Of a stretch of 64,000 nt of DNA, positions 1-30,062 are shown piece after piece (position 1 is the stretch's first letter; each line of letters begins with the position of its first letter). This DNA comes from Synanceia verrucosa. Lineage: Eukaryota > Chordata > Actinopteri > Perciformes > Synanceiidae. Location of the stretch: NCBI GenBank assembly GCA_029721515.1, contig CM056561.1:9656501-9720500 (forward strand). The letters run 5' to 3'. The position numbers and the translations under genes are program-made. Under the pieces are notes generated by a model. The model had not been told where the DNA came from, did not search any database, and worked only from the letters and a program-made list of their open reading frames with translations.

Positions 1-963
1 ACCACGAGAAGCCATGCTTTGTTAAGGTTTAATTTCCAAACCTATGGAAGATGCAAAACAGAAAAGCAAGGCATTATTACCTGCAAATAACTTTAAAGTG
101 AAACTAGCATGCTATGTAGACTTCATCAGAATTGCGTTGCTGGATCTAGCATTACAACAAAAATATCAACGTATAACGAGATATCAGCCGTATTTAACCT
201 GTTGATGAATCTGGAAGCTCAGACCAGTGAGCACAACAACTTTAAGTTGTTTAGTTAGCCTTAGCATTAGCTTGTTAGCTAGCTAATTCTAGCTAAACAT
301 CTCACCGAGATTCTCTTTGTTAACAGTTGTAAATCACTCGTGCGATGAGTTAAATGTTTACACCAGCTTCGCGAATTTACAACAAAATTAAACGACTCGC
401 TGACTTGGAATTCCTCGAAAAATACTTTCAAAAACGGTTTCGTTGACGCAGGGTTTGACGGGACGTTTGTGTTTTGTGTATTTGTGATCGTGAACGCAGC
501 TTGACAGAATGGGTGCGGCTCTCTGCTTCTTGGTCGATTCTGTCCAATCAGATTCAATCAGGAAGCAGGTGACATTACAGAGCAGCTGCCTCCTGCTGTT
601 TTCCGGGTAGTACGATCAATATTCACATGAAATATTCGTCTCTATGTGAGTTTTTTTGTTTTGAGTTTATTATGCGTACCCTGTACCAACCGGAAAACTT
701 GCGTTGCCTAGGTTACAAATGAAGCTAACTTCAGCTCCGGTTCATAATTTAATGGCAGTGCTAACGTCAAACCAAGCTAACTAATTTACCATCTAATTTT
801 ACATTTCTTAACTCCTGTTACATACCCATTCACCTTAAAGGTCTGAGAGGGATAATTATTTATGTTCAATCCACGCATTGAATCTTCAAAACCCGTTAAC
901 CAAGCTAACTAACTCAACACTTAGCTTACAGCATTGTTTACTTGTCCGTGTTTATTGTTATAG
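1..963. promoter_or_regulatory. nmnat1 upstream region, probable bidirectional promoter and non-coding first exon
   Basis: No coding exon is recognised here. The stretch around 540-650 is richer in CG than its surroundings and contains a CCGGG/ETS-like patch near 601. It is the likely nmnat1 promoter. A non-coding first exon could end at about 645 (donor gtgagttt) and join the acceptor ttattgttatag at 952-963, just before the coding exon. In human the LZIC gene is divergent from NMNAT1, so this stretch may drive lzic leftwards as well, but no LZIC coding sequence is visible. The stretch 240-300 is a TTAGC/GCTAGC-rich repeat of a kind common in percomorph promoter regions. Start sites are inferred only. 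Confidence 0.45.
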
Positions 964-988
964 AGTAAACACAGCCCCAGCATGTGGC

Positions 989-3900
989 ATGGACGGTCAG
1001 AATATAACCAAAGTGGTCCTGTTGGCCTGCGGCTCCTTCAACCCCGTCACCAACATGCACCTGAGGATGTTTGAACTGGCTCGAGATCATCTGGAAGAAA
1101 CGGGTTGAGTACAATAAAAATTAGACTTTATACAGTAGAAATCTCAGAAGCTGTTATCTGAAAACAGGAACCAAGCCCTCTGCAAGGTTTGATAAAGTGG
1201 TACAAGAAGTAAACAGATAGATTACTTAAGACAACACAGCAGTACAAAAATGTACAAATACTCCAAATAGTCCTTTCTTTAATTTAATTGAGTAAAAATA
1301 GAATAAAGCAGCAACTAAGAGTATCAAAACTGGCATTGTTCATTATACAGCAGAATGTCCCCTGTCAGAGTTATATAATCATTACTTTATCAGGTTATTA
1401 TTGCTGAAGCATTAATTTGTAAGGATTTTAAATATTGCAGCTGGTTGTGGTTGAGCTCATTTTAACTACTTTATGTACTTTTGTATCGTTTAAACTGTAA
1501 CAATACATCACATTTTACTAACTGTCAAATTAATGCGGTGTTTTAAATTTGTACACAAGTACAGCACTGGAGTGCTATAATACACATTTATAAATTTATA
1601 AATATTTATTTATAAATATTTATAAACACCACTGCTAGATTCCACTTCATTTAAAAAAAAAAAAAAAATCTGTGCTGTTACTGTAAATCTTCTGTTCACA
1701 CCATCTTTAATGTCTCAAGGTCAGTACAGGGTGGTAAAAGGCATCATCTCTCCGGTGGGTGATGCCTATAAGAAGAAGGGTTTAATTGAGGTTTGCCACC
1801 GCCTGGAGATGGCCAGATTGTCCACAGAGAACTCAGACTGGATCACAGTAGATTCCTGGGAAAGCTTGCAGCCAGAGTGGGTGGAGACGGCCAAAGTTGT
1901 TCGGTAAGTTCACAATTGTCTTGTCCTCTCAGTGGCAGTGTTTGCTACCTCTTATTACAGGTGGAATGGAATGGAGTTTCCACCTTCTTAACTTAACTAC
2001 AGAAGGTAGTAATGACTGTTAAACTGATGATTTACAAGCAGCCCTGCAAGCAGTTTAGGAATTGTGTGAGTGTGTGTGATGAGTGGTGGAAGTATGTAGC
2101 ATCGTAGTGAGCTGAATTGTCTAGGTATTGTAATAATTGTTCACATTTTGTGCTGTTCGATTCCAATTTTAGCTTTTGATTCTACTTTTTTTATCATTAC
2201 ACGTCACAAGTACAAGGTAACAAAAGGCAGATTGCATCCAAAATTAGTAATAAATAAATGCAAGCATATACAGTATGTCATAAGAATATACATATGCTGG
2301 AATATAGGCTATGGAATGATATGTAAATATTTACAGTATTTACAGAAGTACATGTTATATATCCATCCATCCATTTTCTACCACTTATCCTCACATAGGG
2401 TACATGTTCTATAATGTAATAGCCTATATATAACATATAATATTACATATTACATACAGTATAGCTCTGGCAGTTGTTCTCAGTATCACAAAGTTGTTAC
2501 TGCTCAGTGTCATACTCCTTATATGAATCACCCTTGCAGGAGATTTTTTTTGTATTTTACAACAATATAGAAACAAAATATAAAATAACAAAATAGAATG
2601 ATCTGTGTGTAAATCCACCATCACATATTATTTAAAAGGCTTTGACTCAAAAATGTTATTATAACAATAAATGATGATATACATAAAACCCCTGCAGAAG
2701 TAGGATGAACCCTCATGCAGTATGCTCTCCTGACTTATTTCCTGTCACTCAATAATTTTAGTTAAAAAAAACAAAACAAAACATAATTTGGCTCAACAAA
2801 CAAACCCCTGTACTGAAGGAATATAAACACTGTTGATAGTTTTATTCCACAATGTGGCAAGTTGGCTCCAGATTATGAAAAAGAAACAATATCACAGATG
2901 AACTGGACAATTTTCAGTTCTTGAAAAGTTGGTAAGTTGCATAGATAAGATTAGAAAAGGCAACACTTTTTTATATTTTCAGCACTTTACATCTCACAAG
3001 GTCTGCATGGTGATTATTTATATGAATAACTGAACACTGCCAGAACCTGTCAGGCCAAACTAGACATTAAAGCTTAAAGCCAGACTAACAGACTGAAAGT
3101 ATCACTGGCAAAGACACCCAGCTGGTTTTGGTGTTCTTGTGTATTCTGATTTGTTTCATTCACCATCTCACTGAATTCTGTAGACCAATGAGAAGCAGAG
3201 ATATTACCTTAGCAAACAGTAAAACTGAATGATAATGCCATCATTTGACATTTTAAAAAGCTGAATTTTAACAAATTATTTGTTGATGGTAAAAAAAATC
3301 TGAAAATTAGCTACAGACTCATGAGGAACGTGGAAGATGTAAACAAATGGAAATGTTATGGTCTTTAAAGTTTTTCATTAAAAAGAGTACTTTGCTTAAA
3401 GAGATGGTGGTGAATAATGAATATATGTAATGCAAAGCATGATCACAAACACTTAGAGTTAAATGACATTTACTGTTTGATTTCTCCAAAGCCTAATTAA
3501 CACCAAAATGATTCTGACTGTTTATATATGACCTATATTTCCTGTATGTACTAAGGCATCACTATGACGAAATGATTGAAGCTGAACAGAACAACGATGA
3601 TGTGGACACGGTCAAGTATGCAAAAAAGAGGCGCGTAGAGGAGAATGATTTTGAAGGTTCATCTCATCACAAAAGGAGAGGTAGGCCATGTGTAGGCTTT
3701 CAACTCCTCCCTTTTCTAATCCCACACTCCAGACATCCTGCTTCCACTGTATTCAGTGTAGCTCCTAACAGGGTCCGTGTTGTCCGGGTGTAGTGGTGTG
3801 GGATGGGTGACACAGTCACACCGCTTACAGTAAAGACAGGTGAGGTCAGAAAAAAGTTTATTGCCAAGTAAGTTTGCAGAAACAAGGAATTTACCTTGGT

Positions 3901-5020
3901 GTCTTGGTGCATGACTTATAAACATGTAAACATATAAATGTAGTACAGAGATAAGAAGCAAAATATAATTTAAGTGACTTGGAATCAATATGGGGTACAA
4001 AAACTCTGATCATGAGATTAAAAACAGAGACAATATGTTAAAAAAAATAATGGAATTTTTATGGAGAAGTGCAACCTGACATTATGTAACTGGTAATGAG
4101 GAAACAAAAGGCAATAATCAAAGATCATTAAAGTGACTTTACCACACCTCCGCACACCCTCGTGTCACGTCGCTGACACTGCTGTGAATGCAGCCTCAGT
4201 GCATCAGCGTCACAGTTAACCTCATTGTTTTACAACATTCTTCAGCCTTTGACACATTTGTGTTGTGTGAATCTCTTGTCTAATTGCAAATGATTATATA
4301 CAAGAGCAGGAAAAGTGCATTGTTAAAAATTAATTACAGTGTGTTTTTAAATGAGTCTGTGGTGCAGGGATTGGTTGACTAACCGAAAATCCCTTGAACC
4401 TAGCTGAGGTAGTTTCCTACCAAACTAAACAACGATATAAAACATGTTTTTGTCTATAATTTATTTTCAATTCTGTTTCTAAAAAATGCAATTTATTTAA
4501 TGATCTTACTGTTTTTACTTGCATTTGCTTTTGCTTGCTGTTTTCTTTTCTCTTTAAAACATTTTAAGACATACAAATAACATTTACTGTCATAAATTCT
4601 TTTCTTTCTTCATGCTCAGTTGGCCCTCAGCTAATGTTGCTGTGTGGCGCCGATGTCCTGGAGTCCTTTGGGGTTCCCAACCTGTGGAAGCAGGAGGATA
4701 TTGCAGAGATCGTGGGACGCCATGGTTTGGTTTGCATCACCCGCAGCGGCAGTGACCCCCACAAATTCATCCACCAATCAGACATGCTCTGGAAGTACCG
4801 CAAGAACATCCACGTTGTCCGCGAGTGGGTGACCAACGACATCTCATCCACTCATGTGCGGCGGTCACTGCGTCGAGGTCGGAGCGTCAGGTACCTGCTG
4901 CCAGACGCCGTGGTTCATTACATACAAGAGCACGGCCTCTACAGTGCTGAGAGCGAGCAGAAAAACGCAGACGTGGTCCTCGCACCCCTTCAGAGATACA
5001 CAGGTGCCTCCTCGAGCTGA
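989..5020 (+). CDS. nmnat1: Nicotinamide/nicotinic acid mononucleotide adenylyltransferase 1 (4 coding exons)
   Basis: The enzyme condenses NMN (or nicotinate mononucleotide) with ATP to form NAD, the last step of nuclear NAD synthesis. Coding exons are 989-1103, 1720-1903, 3556-3680 and 4620-5020, with junction phases 1, 2 and 1, giving 274 aa (human 279). The nucleotidyltransferase motif GSFNPVTNMH is at residues 15-24, with His24 in the catalytic position. The second family signature, ISSTHVRR, is at 216-223. A basic cluster, AKKRRVEE (122-129), lies where human NMNAT1 has its nuclear localisation signal. This separates it from Golgi NMNAT2 and mitochondrial NMNAT3. The start at 989 is chosen because it aligns with the human N-terminus. 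The frame is open further upstream, but only through a non-ATG codon. The C-terminus LQRYTGASSS matches the human LQRNT region. The gene order agrees with human LZIC-NMNAT1-RBP7. Confidence 0.97.
1904..3555 (+). other. nmnat1 intron 2
   Basis: AT-rich intron of 1652 bp with no coding signal. It holds one (ATCC)n-type repeat at 2361-2400, annotated separately. Neither strand shows an ORF with recognisable protein character. Confidence 0.8.
2361..2400. repeat. (ATCC)n followed by a tail like that of a teleost LINE
   Basis: Three ATCC units are followed by ATTTTCTACCACTTATCC. This string is very common in fish genomes and usually marks the end of a truncated non-LTR retroelement. Only the tail is visible, so the family assignment is inference. 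Confidence 0.45.
3681..4619 (+). other. nmnat1 intron 3
   Basis: Intron of 939 bp between the NLS-bearing exon and the last exon. Minus-strand frames of 70-94 codons around 3700-4000 overlap and have no recognisable protein character. Nothing else is supported. Confidence 0.8.
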
Positions 5021-5073
5021 TGAAGTTTACTGCTGCAAAAACAGAGTGCTGTGTTTACTGTGAAGCCAAAACA

Positions 5074-5079
5074 AATAAA
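5074..5079 (+). terminator. nmnat1 polyadenylation signal AATAAA
   Basis: A canonical AATAAA lies 54 bases after the nmnat1 stop codon. This predicts a very short 3' UTR. A longer 3' UTR using a later signal (for example AATAAA near 5495) cannot be excluded. Confidence 0.6.
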
Positions 5080-7193
5080 CACAATTAAGACCCTTTAGTT
5101 AAGTTTCCACTGGTGCCTAATGTATAGAATAGTCTTTTATAGTGTGAAGGTGAATATGCAAGACTTAAGTAACAATTACATTAGTTTATGTGGAAAAGTA
5201 GAATAACTGAGCATTCGGCTTGAAGGTTGTTTAAATGTCATTACTACTGTGGAAATAGATCTGTTGGAGTTTTTGTGTAAAGTAGTCTGCATAACATTTG
5301 TCTGATATTACATGAAGTATGATTAGGAACAAACCATTTTTACATGCATTAGGTCAGTGCTTCGAGATATAACTCATCATGTCTTTTGTACCTAGAGTCA
5401 GGATCTGCCCATACAAACATGCAACATGCTTTCAGCATGTTTACTCGGTGCTGCAGATTTGAAAGTGAAGGTGTGATTTTAACTGCCTGGAAATGAAATA
5501 AACAACTCTCTTTGTTTTCCGTCTGTAAAGAGCTTCTCGTTACTGTTTCAATTCTGTTGTTCCACAGATAAGAAACTCCTAACATTCTCAGTTAAGGAGG
5601 TGACAAATTGGCACCTTTTGTGTTTGATTAAAATGCAGGTTGTCTGCAGAGCCTCAGGTAATCATCACTGACAGAAGATAATAGATGAAATGCAGTCAAC
5701 CAAAGACCGTAATAGCAGTGTGTTGAGATGAAATGGACTGATCACATCACATTAGTATCAGAGTTGGGGCCTTTTATCATTGGACTAATGGTATCAGATC
5801 ACATTACCTGTTACTGCTAACAGGGTTAGTGAGCCTGGTTTCAGTCATGTTTATTCAATAATAAAACACTCAGCTTTTTTTGATTTCTACATTCACATCT
5901 GAACTCCTGTTTTGATTCTTACCTGAAGTCAAGTGAAGGAAAAAAACAATACTTTAATGTTTGGACAAGCTCCATGTATTTATTTTGTTTGTGTTTCAAG
6001 TGCGTCAATTCCCTTCACGCTGCATGCCATCATGAACGTGAGCATTATTTTCCTCATTGCACAGATAGGTGTGCCTTTTAGGTCATCATGGTAACCAGCA
6101 GATATTTGAAGCTACAGGTGATTTTACTTACTCACCAATTAAAAATAGGATTAGTAGGCAGACAACAAAGTGAACTTCAACAACAACAAATATTTTATAA
6201 TATTTATCTCATTTAGATGTTAATATTAAGTATTGTTAATTGTGCATATACAGTGCTTAGCAAATTTATTTGACCACCTGTCATATTTGAAAGACCATCC
6301 AGCATCGTGAAATGCTTTTATTTGGACTCTTTCTTTCCCAGTGAGTTCCCTGCACTTCACAATTCAAAACGGGAGTGAAGAATTTCAAACTGAATTCACA
6401 TTTCAGAAGTCAGAAATGAATCAAGAATAACATACAATCACTAAAACATGTTTTTCTGTTCAGGATTGCAAGTAAATAAATGTAATTGGGCATCTCAAGC
6501 CAAAAATGACAATGTGCCTTCTAATTTTTCTGCTTTTTTGCAAACCAAAAACAATTCATGAATAACAACAATAAATATATTTTAGTATTAAATATATTAT
6601 TTTTTATAATAGAGCTTGCAAATATTGGTGAATTAACCACTAAAGAAACATTGGAAAATGCTGGTAATCAGCAATATTGTTAATTTCACCTTACACAGGG
6701 TGGTGGTTTTAGAAATTTGTTCACGACTGTATACACCTGTAGGAATGCATTTTCTTTTTTTAAGCACAGAAAGCTTTTGAGTTACATTTCCTCTGATTCA
6801 TGCAATGTGATGGAATAAAGGATGTCAATATCAAACAAGAAGGATCAGAATTTAGCCTCCAAATGTTAAAGTCAAGCTGTTTTTACTTATGTGCATGTAT
6901 CTTCAGTTAATATGCAGTACCAATCTAATTCAGAAGGGTTTGTGAGTTTGACCTGTAAAGTGAGACCAGTCTGACATGCATTTCTGAGCAGAGCACCTCC
7001 CTCATCCTCACGCAATCATCAGGTGACTGCGAATAAGGTAAAGCAACACCTACCTTCATCCACTTGGTAGCTCACAAAACAGCAATTTCTCAGCCTCTTT
7101 TCAGAACTCCTCATCAGCCCTGCAGGTTGAGGATCACATTTTATTCACACACACATCACAGAAGGAGGAACAACTAAACAAAAGCTCATCAAA
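5080..7193. other. nmnat1-rbp7 intergenic region
   Basis: About 2.1 kb without coding signal. It contains a Tc1/mariner-like element (6251-6729). The rbp7 promoter should lie in the last 200-300 bases, about 6950-7190. No clear TATA box is placed with confidence. Confidence 0.7.
6251..6729. mobile_element. Tc1/mariner-like MITE (non-autonomous DNA transposon)
   Basis: The left end reads CAGTGCTTAGCAAATTTATT. The reverse complement of the right end reads CAGTCGTGAACAAATTTCTA. These are imperfect terminal inverted repeats sharing CAGT and a CAAATTT block. Both ends are flanked by TA (6249-6250 and 6730-6731), the target duplication expected for Tc1/mariner. At 479 bp, with no transposase ORF, it is a non-autonomous relic. 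Confidence 0.75.
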
Positions 7194-8104
7194 ATGCCAG
7201 CCAGCTTCTGTGGTACATGGGACATGATCAGCAATGTCAACTTAGAGGGTTATATGATTGCAATCGGTAAGTTCTTAAAAGCTGTCTGCTGAGTGAGTGC
7301 ATTCTGACTTAACTGTAACATGCACATGCATATGTACAATTATGTAAGGTGAATTGGATTACCAGGAGTGAAATGCTAAAAAAGGAAAGATGCATGAGGC
7401 TGTGCTTTTGTAATTATACTATTTATGGTATGCATGTGTTTGTAGCCTATGGGTGAGTATGTCTCCCCAGATTTGTGTTCTGTGCGCTCAAGGACAACAC
7501 TTCCTCCACATCCAGGTATTGGCGTTTCCATACGAAAGATTGCTGTAAAGCTAAAGCAGAAGAAAGTGATAGAGCAGCTGGGGGACCAGTTTGTCATCAA
7601 GACTGTCAGCACCTTCCGAAACTACACCATCTCCTTTAAAGCGGGTCAGGAGTTTGAGGAGTTTACCAAAGGACTGGACAACAGACATGTGAAGGTGAGC
7701 ACATATGCCTGATGAAGTGTTTATTCAAAGTGATTTCTCAATCAAGATATGCTTTACATGCTGCTAAACCTGATCTGTGTCATGATTTGCACTCTCTCTT
7801 ATTCTCTGCCTCTGATGCAGTCACTTGTGACATGGGAGGGGAATAAACTGGTGTGTGAACAGACTGGAGAGAAGAAGAACAGAGGCTGGGCGCACTGGAT
7901 TGAAGATGACAAGCTACATCTGGTAAAAATATGGTTTAACTGAAAGATAATGCACAAAACTTAGTTTATTGGTTTCCCTTATTAATGATATTTTCTTTAA
8001 TTAATCTCCTGTGAAATAAATATCCCTGTGACCTTTACCCTCAGGAGCTGTACTGTGAAGGAGAAGTCTGCAAGCAGGTTTTTAAGAAGAATGTGAATGA
8101 GTGA
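7194..8104 (+). CDS. rbp7: Cellular retinol-binding protein 7 (4 exons)
   Basis: A cytosolic carrier of the intracellular lipid-binding protein family that binds retinoids in a beta-barrel. Exons are 7194-7266, 7516-7694, 7821-7922 and 8045-8104, i.e. 73, 179, 102 and 60 nt, the invariant family gene structure. The product is 137 aa (human RBP7 134). The N-terminus MPASFCGTWDMISNVNLEGY carries the family G-x-W signature. The fourth-exon region contains GEKKNRGWAHWIEDDKLHLE and ends CEGEVCKQVFKK. The residue after GWA is His109 (108 without the initiator Met). RBP1 and RBP2 have Gln there, whereas RBP5 and RBP7 have His, which supports rbp7, as do VIEQ and EKKNRGW. Position between nmnat1 and ube4b matches human. 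The teleost-specific a/b paralogue cannot be decided from one copy. Confidence 0.95.
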
Positions 8105-8548
8105 AAAGTTGTTTTTCTGGAAACTCTGTGATGACAGGCATCATGTAATAGATCCACCAGCCTAATCTCTGAATAACAAAACCACATCACATAAGTTTGT
8201 GGTATTTTCTCTGTGTAATGTGACTTTAACATTTAGAACTGGAGAAATTGTATTTCCTGTCAGCGTATGGATTTACACCACTAGATGGCATCACTGCATT
8301 ATTCTTGTTAGATGCTGGTCTACACTGTCCTGCAGCTAAATGGTGCTTGGTTTGAACATTTTAAAAAAAAGACTTATCAGTGCAGGCTTTGTATTGTGCA
8401 AACATTTTGTCTTTGTGGTCTGGTGGGATGAATTTGAAATTCCATATTTCTTTGCACTGGCTTGAGCTGTCCATCTGGCTTTTTAGTTGAGCTCTTTGTA
8501 AAAAACAAAATGCATCATTCATGTAAATACACGTTGTACCAAATGTAC

Positions 8549-8554
8549 AATAAA
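8549..8554 (+). terminator. rbp7 polyadenylation signal AATAAA
   Basis: AATAAA lies about 445 bases after the stop, followed by TGT-rich sequence from 8570. Further AATAAA copies near 8670-8680 could be used instead. Confidence 0.65.
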
Positions 8555-8855
8555 ATGCGGATTGTAGGATGATATGTGTAACACAATTTTAAGTGAATTT
8601 TGTATAATGGAATTTGAAAGTAAATGTTGTTGGACATTCTTTTGTGTCATTCTATGTTCAGCAAAAAAAAAATAAAAATAAACATATCTTTCTGACTGTA
8701 ATAATCAGGTTCTCTCAATCATAGATCTGGCCTGTGTTTCATCAGTCTTCACACTAGTGATGAGGAGACAAGTCACCAACTCTGTGATATACAACTATAA
8801 AACTGTGATATGACATAGGGCTTAGATATATTGTGGCTGATCTTCCATCTATTTT

Positions 8856-8860
<5 letters not shown>

Positions 8861-8917
<57 letters not shown>

Positions 8918-8996
8918 TATATGTACACATATACTGTGTATATATATATATATATATGTGTACATATATATACAGTATATGTACATATATATATGT
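8861..8996. repeat. (TA)n microsatellite with compound TA/CA tail
   Basis: 27 uninterrupted TA units (8861-8914) are followed by a mixed block of TACAGTATATGTACA and more TA repeats up to about 8996. The sequence is self-complementary. It accounts for apparent overlapping ORFs on both strands, which encode only alternating Tyr/Ile and are not genes. Confidence 0.97.
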
Positions 8997-8999
8997 GCG

Positions 9000-9336
9000 A
9001 CTATCACACCGCTTCCAGTGGGCTCTTGAGTCACGTGACATAGTGTAGAACCAAAATGGCCGCTGTTGTATTTTGACGTATAATAGCTAGCTTCTTTTCT
9101 TTTTGTTTCATTCTTGGTAGAAAACTAGCAAACGAGAGACTCTTTGGAGGAACTGTACCTTGCCATACTCCGTATACTGGTGTCCTACTTTTCATCTTGA
9201 AGACAATCAAGACTGACACTAATTTGTTGAACGAGTTGGACTATGCATATTTAGTTCTTATACAGGCTAGCTAGCTGGCTCTGGCTGGCACACATCAAAG
9301 CAGTTGAAAGTGAAGTAGCTAGCTAACCTAGCGGCG
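9000..9336 (+). promoter_or_regulatory. ube4b promoter and 5' UTR
   Basis: The sequence turns from TA repeat to a more balanced composition ending at the ube4b start codon. AAAATGGCCGC at 9051-9061 resembles a YY1 site, often found near TATA-less housekeeping start sites. TTTTGACGTATAA lies at 9071-9083. No TATA box is in a convincing position. The transcription start is inferred to lie at about 9050-9150. Confidence 0.5.
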
Positions 9337-27757
<18,421 letters not shown>

Positions 27758-28144
27758 GGTTCACGTGTCGCCAACATCTGGCCTGCTAACCATCATCAAG
27801 AGAGCTGTCCAAACCACCTGGTTTCAGTATCCCTACTATCAGCAAAAAAAAAAGCAATTGAATGGAACAAAAAGACATGATTTGATTTTTATTCGCATTT
27901 ACCCTTTTTTGGTTCTAAAAACAAAATATAATAAAAGTCAAGAATTTTACGTTTTTTTTTCCCCTCATGAGTTTGTGTATATATTAACATATATACATAT
28001 ATTTAACGAGAGTTAGTTAATACATTATAGTGCTGCAAAATATGTTTCCAACACCAATGGGTTTACCAGCAAGGTGCGTAGAGTCATTTCATTGATCATT
28101 TTCCTTTACGGTTCTCGTTTTGTAATACTCTGTATTTCGGCTTC

Positions 28145-28150
28145 ATTAAA
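28145..28150 (+). terminator. ube4b proximal polyadenylation signal ATTAAA
   Basis: ATTAAA lies about 390 bases after the ube4b stop, followed by T/G-rich sequence. It is a plausible proximal site. Confidence 0.45.
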
Positions 28151-28755
28151 GACTTGATTTTTAAGTGGAGGGGAGGACAATACATTTGGGAGAGTGATGA
28201 ACTTGTTGGCCCCAAGTTTTCATTATCAAGACTGTGACAATGACGAATTTGAGTCCACATAATGTACGCAGATGCACAATTGTGCTTGTAGACAAAAGTT
28301 CAGAACTGGTAATATTCATTAAGGATGTTAGCTTAACGTTAACTAATTCTAAATGTCAGCTTCCTTTTGAATCCAGTAGGAAGTTCAGCAGTGGTTTACC
28401 AAAATACGGTATGTTCAGTTGTTCCTTTGTAGTCACATTTTCCCTGCTGACTTAAATAGATGAAATTCTAGTGTGTGCATGGCCTCAAATCCAGAACCTG
28501 CTCAGCAACTCATGGACAATTAACCTCTCTTTTAGGCAAAAATGGAAGGAACATGAAAGAATATAGCATGACCACCAGAAACACCATCATAGGAGCAAAC
28601 CATTAAAAGTCTGCTCTTCAGAACCACTGACATCTTACATCCAATTGTCTCTTTCAAATGGCACTGTACCTAACATGACCTTGCTGACCTTAACTGTACA
28701 GGAAATGATTTCCTTTATCCACATACCTGTTTTGGAAGCTAGGATTTTGAACTGA

Positions 28756-28761
28756 AATAAA
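28756..28761 (+). terminator. ube4b distal polyadenylation signal AATAAA
   Basis: Canonical AATAAA about 1.0 kb after the stop, followed within 60 bases by a T-rich stretch. It is the best candidate for the end of the long ube4b transcript. Confidence 0.55.
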
Positions 28762-29500
28762 TGATGATGCACATAATTTCACAACTCGTAACTGTTTTTT
28801 CCACACGCTTAGACCCTGAACGGTTTTGTTTGGTACTTTTGGCCAAGGTTTTTTTTTTTTTAATTTTAGAATAGTTTATTTGATTGTGAAAAAGACATTA
28901 CACACAACTACAAAATGTCAGATATTAGTCAAAGTGAAATGTATGTATTTATGTATTGAGAGTGAGCATGCAGCAATGCAGGAGACATTTAAAAAATATA
29001 ACCCATTAATTAAAATCACTCAAACAGTGACAAAAAATAAAAATTACAAATCACATAAATATTCTGACAGTAAGTTTACACTTCCTCTGTTTTTTTTTTG
29101 TTTTTTTTTAAATGAAGTGCAAAGGTAATTTATTAAAATTCCTGGCAACAGAAAAGCATTTTATTGTTTTTCCAAATTTGCATGAGCTTAGTCGTTTTTC
29201 TACAGTAATTGTTATAAACTAATGGATTAAATTTTGCAATTGCCCCAGTTTTATCGGCCAGATTTACAAATGCTGCATAATTAAGGAGTAGTTGTTCCTG
29301 AGGAAAATATGCCCCTTTGTCAGTCTTGAAGGTGTTTACATTCGTTGCAACAACAGATAACGGAGTACATGTGAGACTATTACAATTAGTTTGAATTTTA
29401 TATTTGAAGGTAAGATAAGCCTGTTTGTGGAACTCATGTTGGCAGTTTAAAATGGAACTGTAGATTGCGAAGTTGTATGGAATATGCAAAACCGTTTATT
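28762..29500. other. ube4b-kif1b intergenic region
   Basis: AT-rich sequence with T and A runs. A 118-codon minus-strand frame at 29133-29489 was considered. It has no recognisable features and is probably chance. Confidence 0.6.
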
Positions 29501-30062
29501 TGTTGAGGCACTGAAGTGTAACACACTCACTTGCTCGCTAGTCGGCGCTCTTTGCGGTGACCCTGGGTGTTGCGGTGACGGAGGTACGGGGAGCGGTGAG
29601 TAGAAATCCTGCAGTGTGGCGTCACGGCAGAAAAAAGAGAGAGACTCCGCCCATTCTCTCCCTCCGATTCTGAGCATCCTGATTGGTTCTGCAACACATT
29701 AGTCACAGCTGTTTCTTCGGTCATTGGCCCGCCTGGCTGTCAGTCAACGCACCGAGAGGGAGTTGACGTAATCTCTTCGGTAAATCAAGGCAATCTATCA
29801 ATTCTCCTTTTCGCTTGTGTGCAGTCGGACGTCCTCCTCCATCTATACAGGGAAATAAAGTCATCAGGCGTTTGCCGGTTACAACCATAGGTCTATCCGG
29901 CGGAGGATACCGCTATAATGGGTGTTATTCACCAAAGTGGACTTTACAACAGTTTTCGTGCTCGCGGATTTTGATTAAAAAAACAGCACATCTTGACGTC
30001 CACTAGCTAACGTTAGTTGTTGTTACAGTCATATGGTGTTATCTTGGTGAGAGTCTTCAAAC
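29500..30062 (+). promoter_or_regulatory. kif1b promoter and non-coding first exon
   Basis: Composition becomes rich in CG. Inverted CCAAT boxes (ATTGG) lie near 29682 and 29723. A CRE-like TGACGTAA is at 29764-29771. Good donors follow at 30046/30047 (CTTG/gtgaga) and 30062/30063 (AAAC/gtgagt). A 5' UTR exon ending at one of these would splice to the acceptor TTCCTCAAG at 31241-31249. Transcription start is inferred to be about 29.75-29.85 kb. Confidence 0.55.

Noticed and set aside
279..557. 92-codon minus-strand frame upstream of nmnat1, considered as lzic coding sequence
   Set aside because: The translation does not resemble LZIC and shows no domain. It overlaps the presumed promoter.
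8754..9048. Overlapping Tyr/Ile-rich ORFs on both strands
   Set aside because: Produced entirely by the TA microsatellite.
29133..29489. 118-codon minus-strand ORF between ube4b and kif1b
   Set aside because: AT-rich chance frame with no recognisable features.
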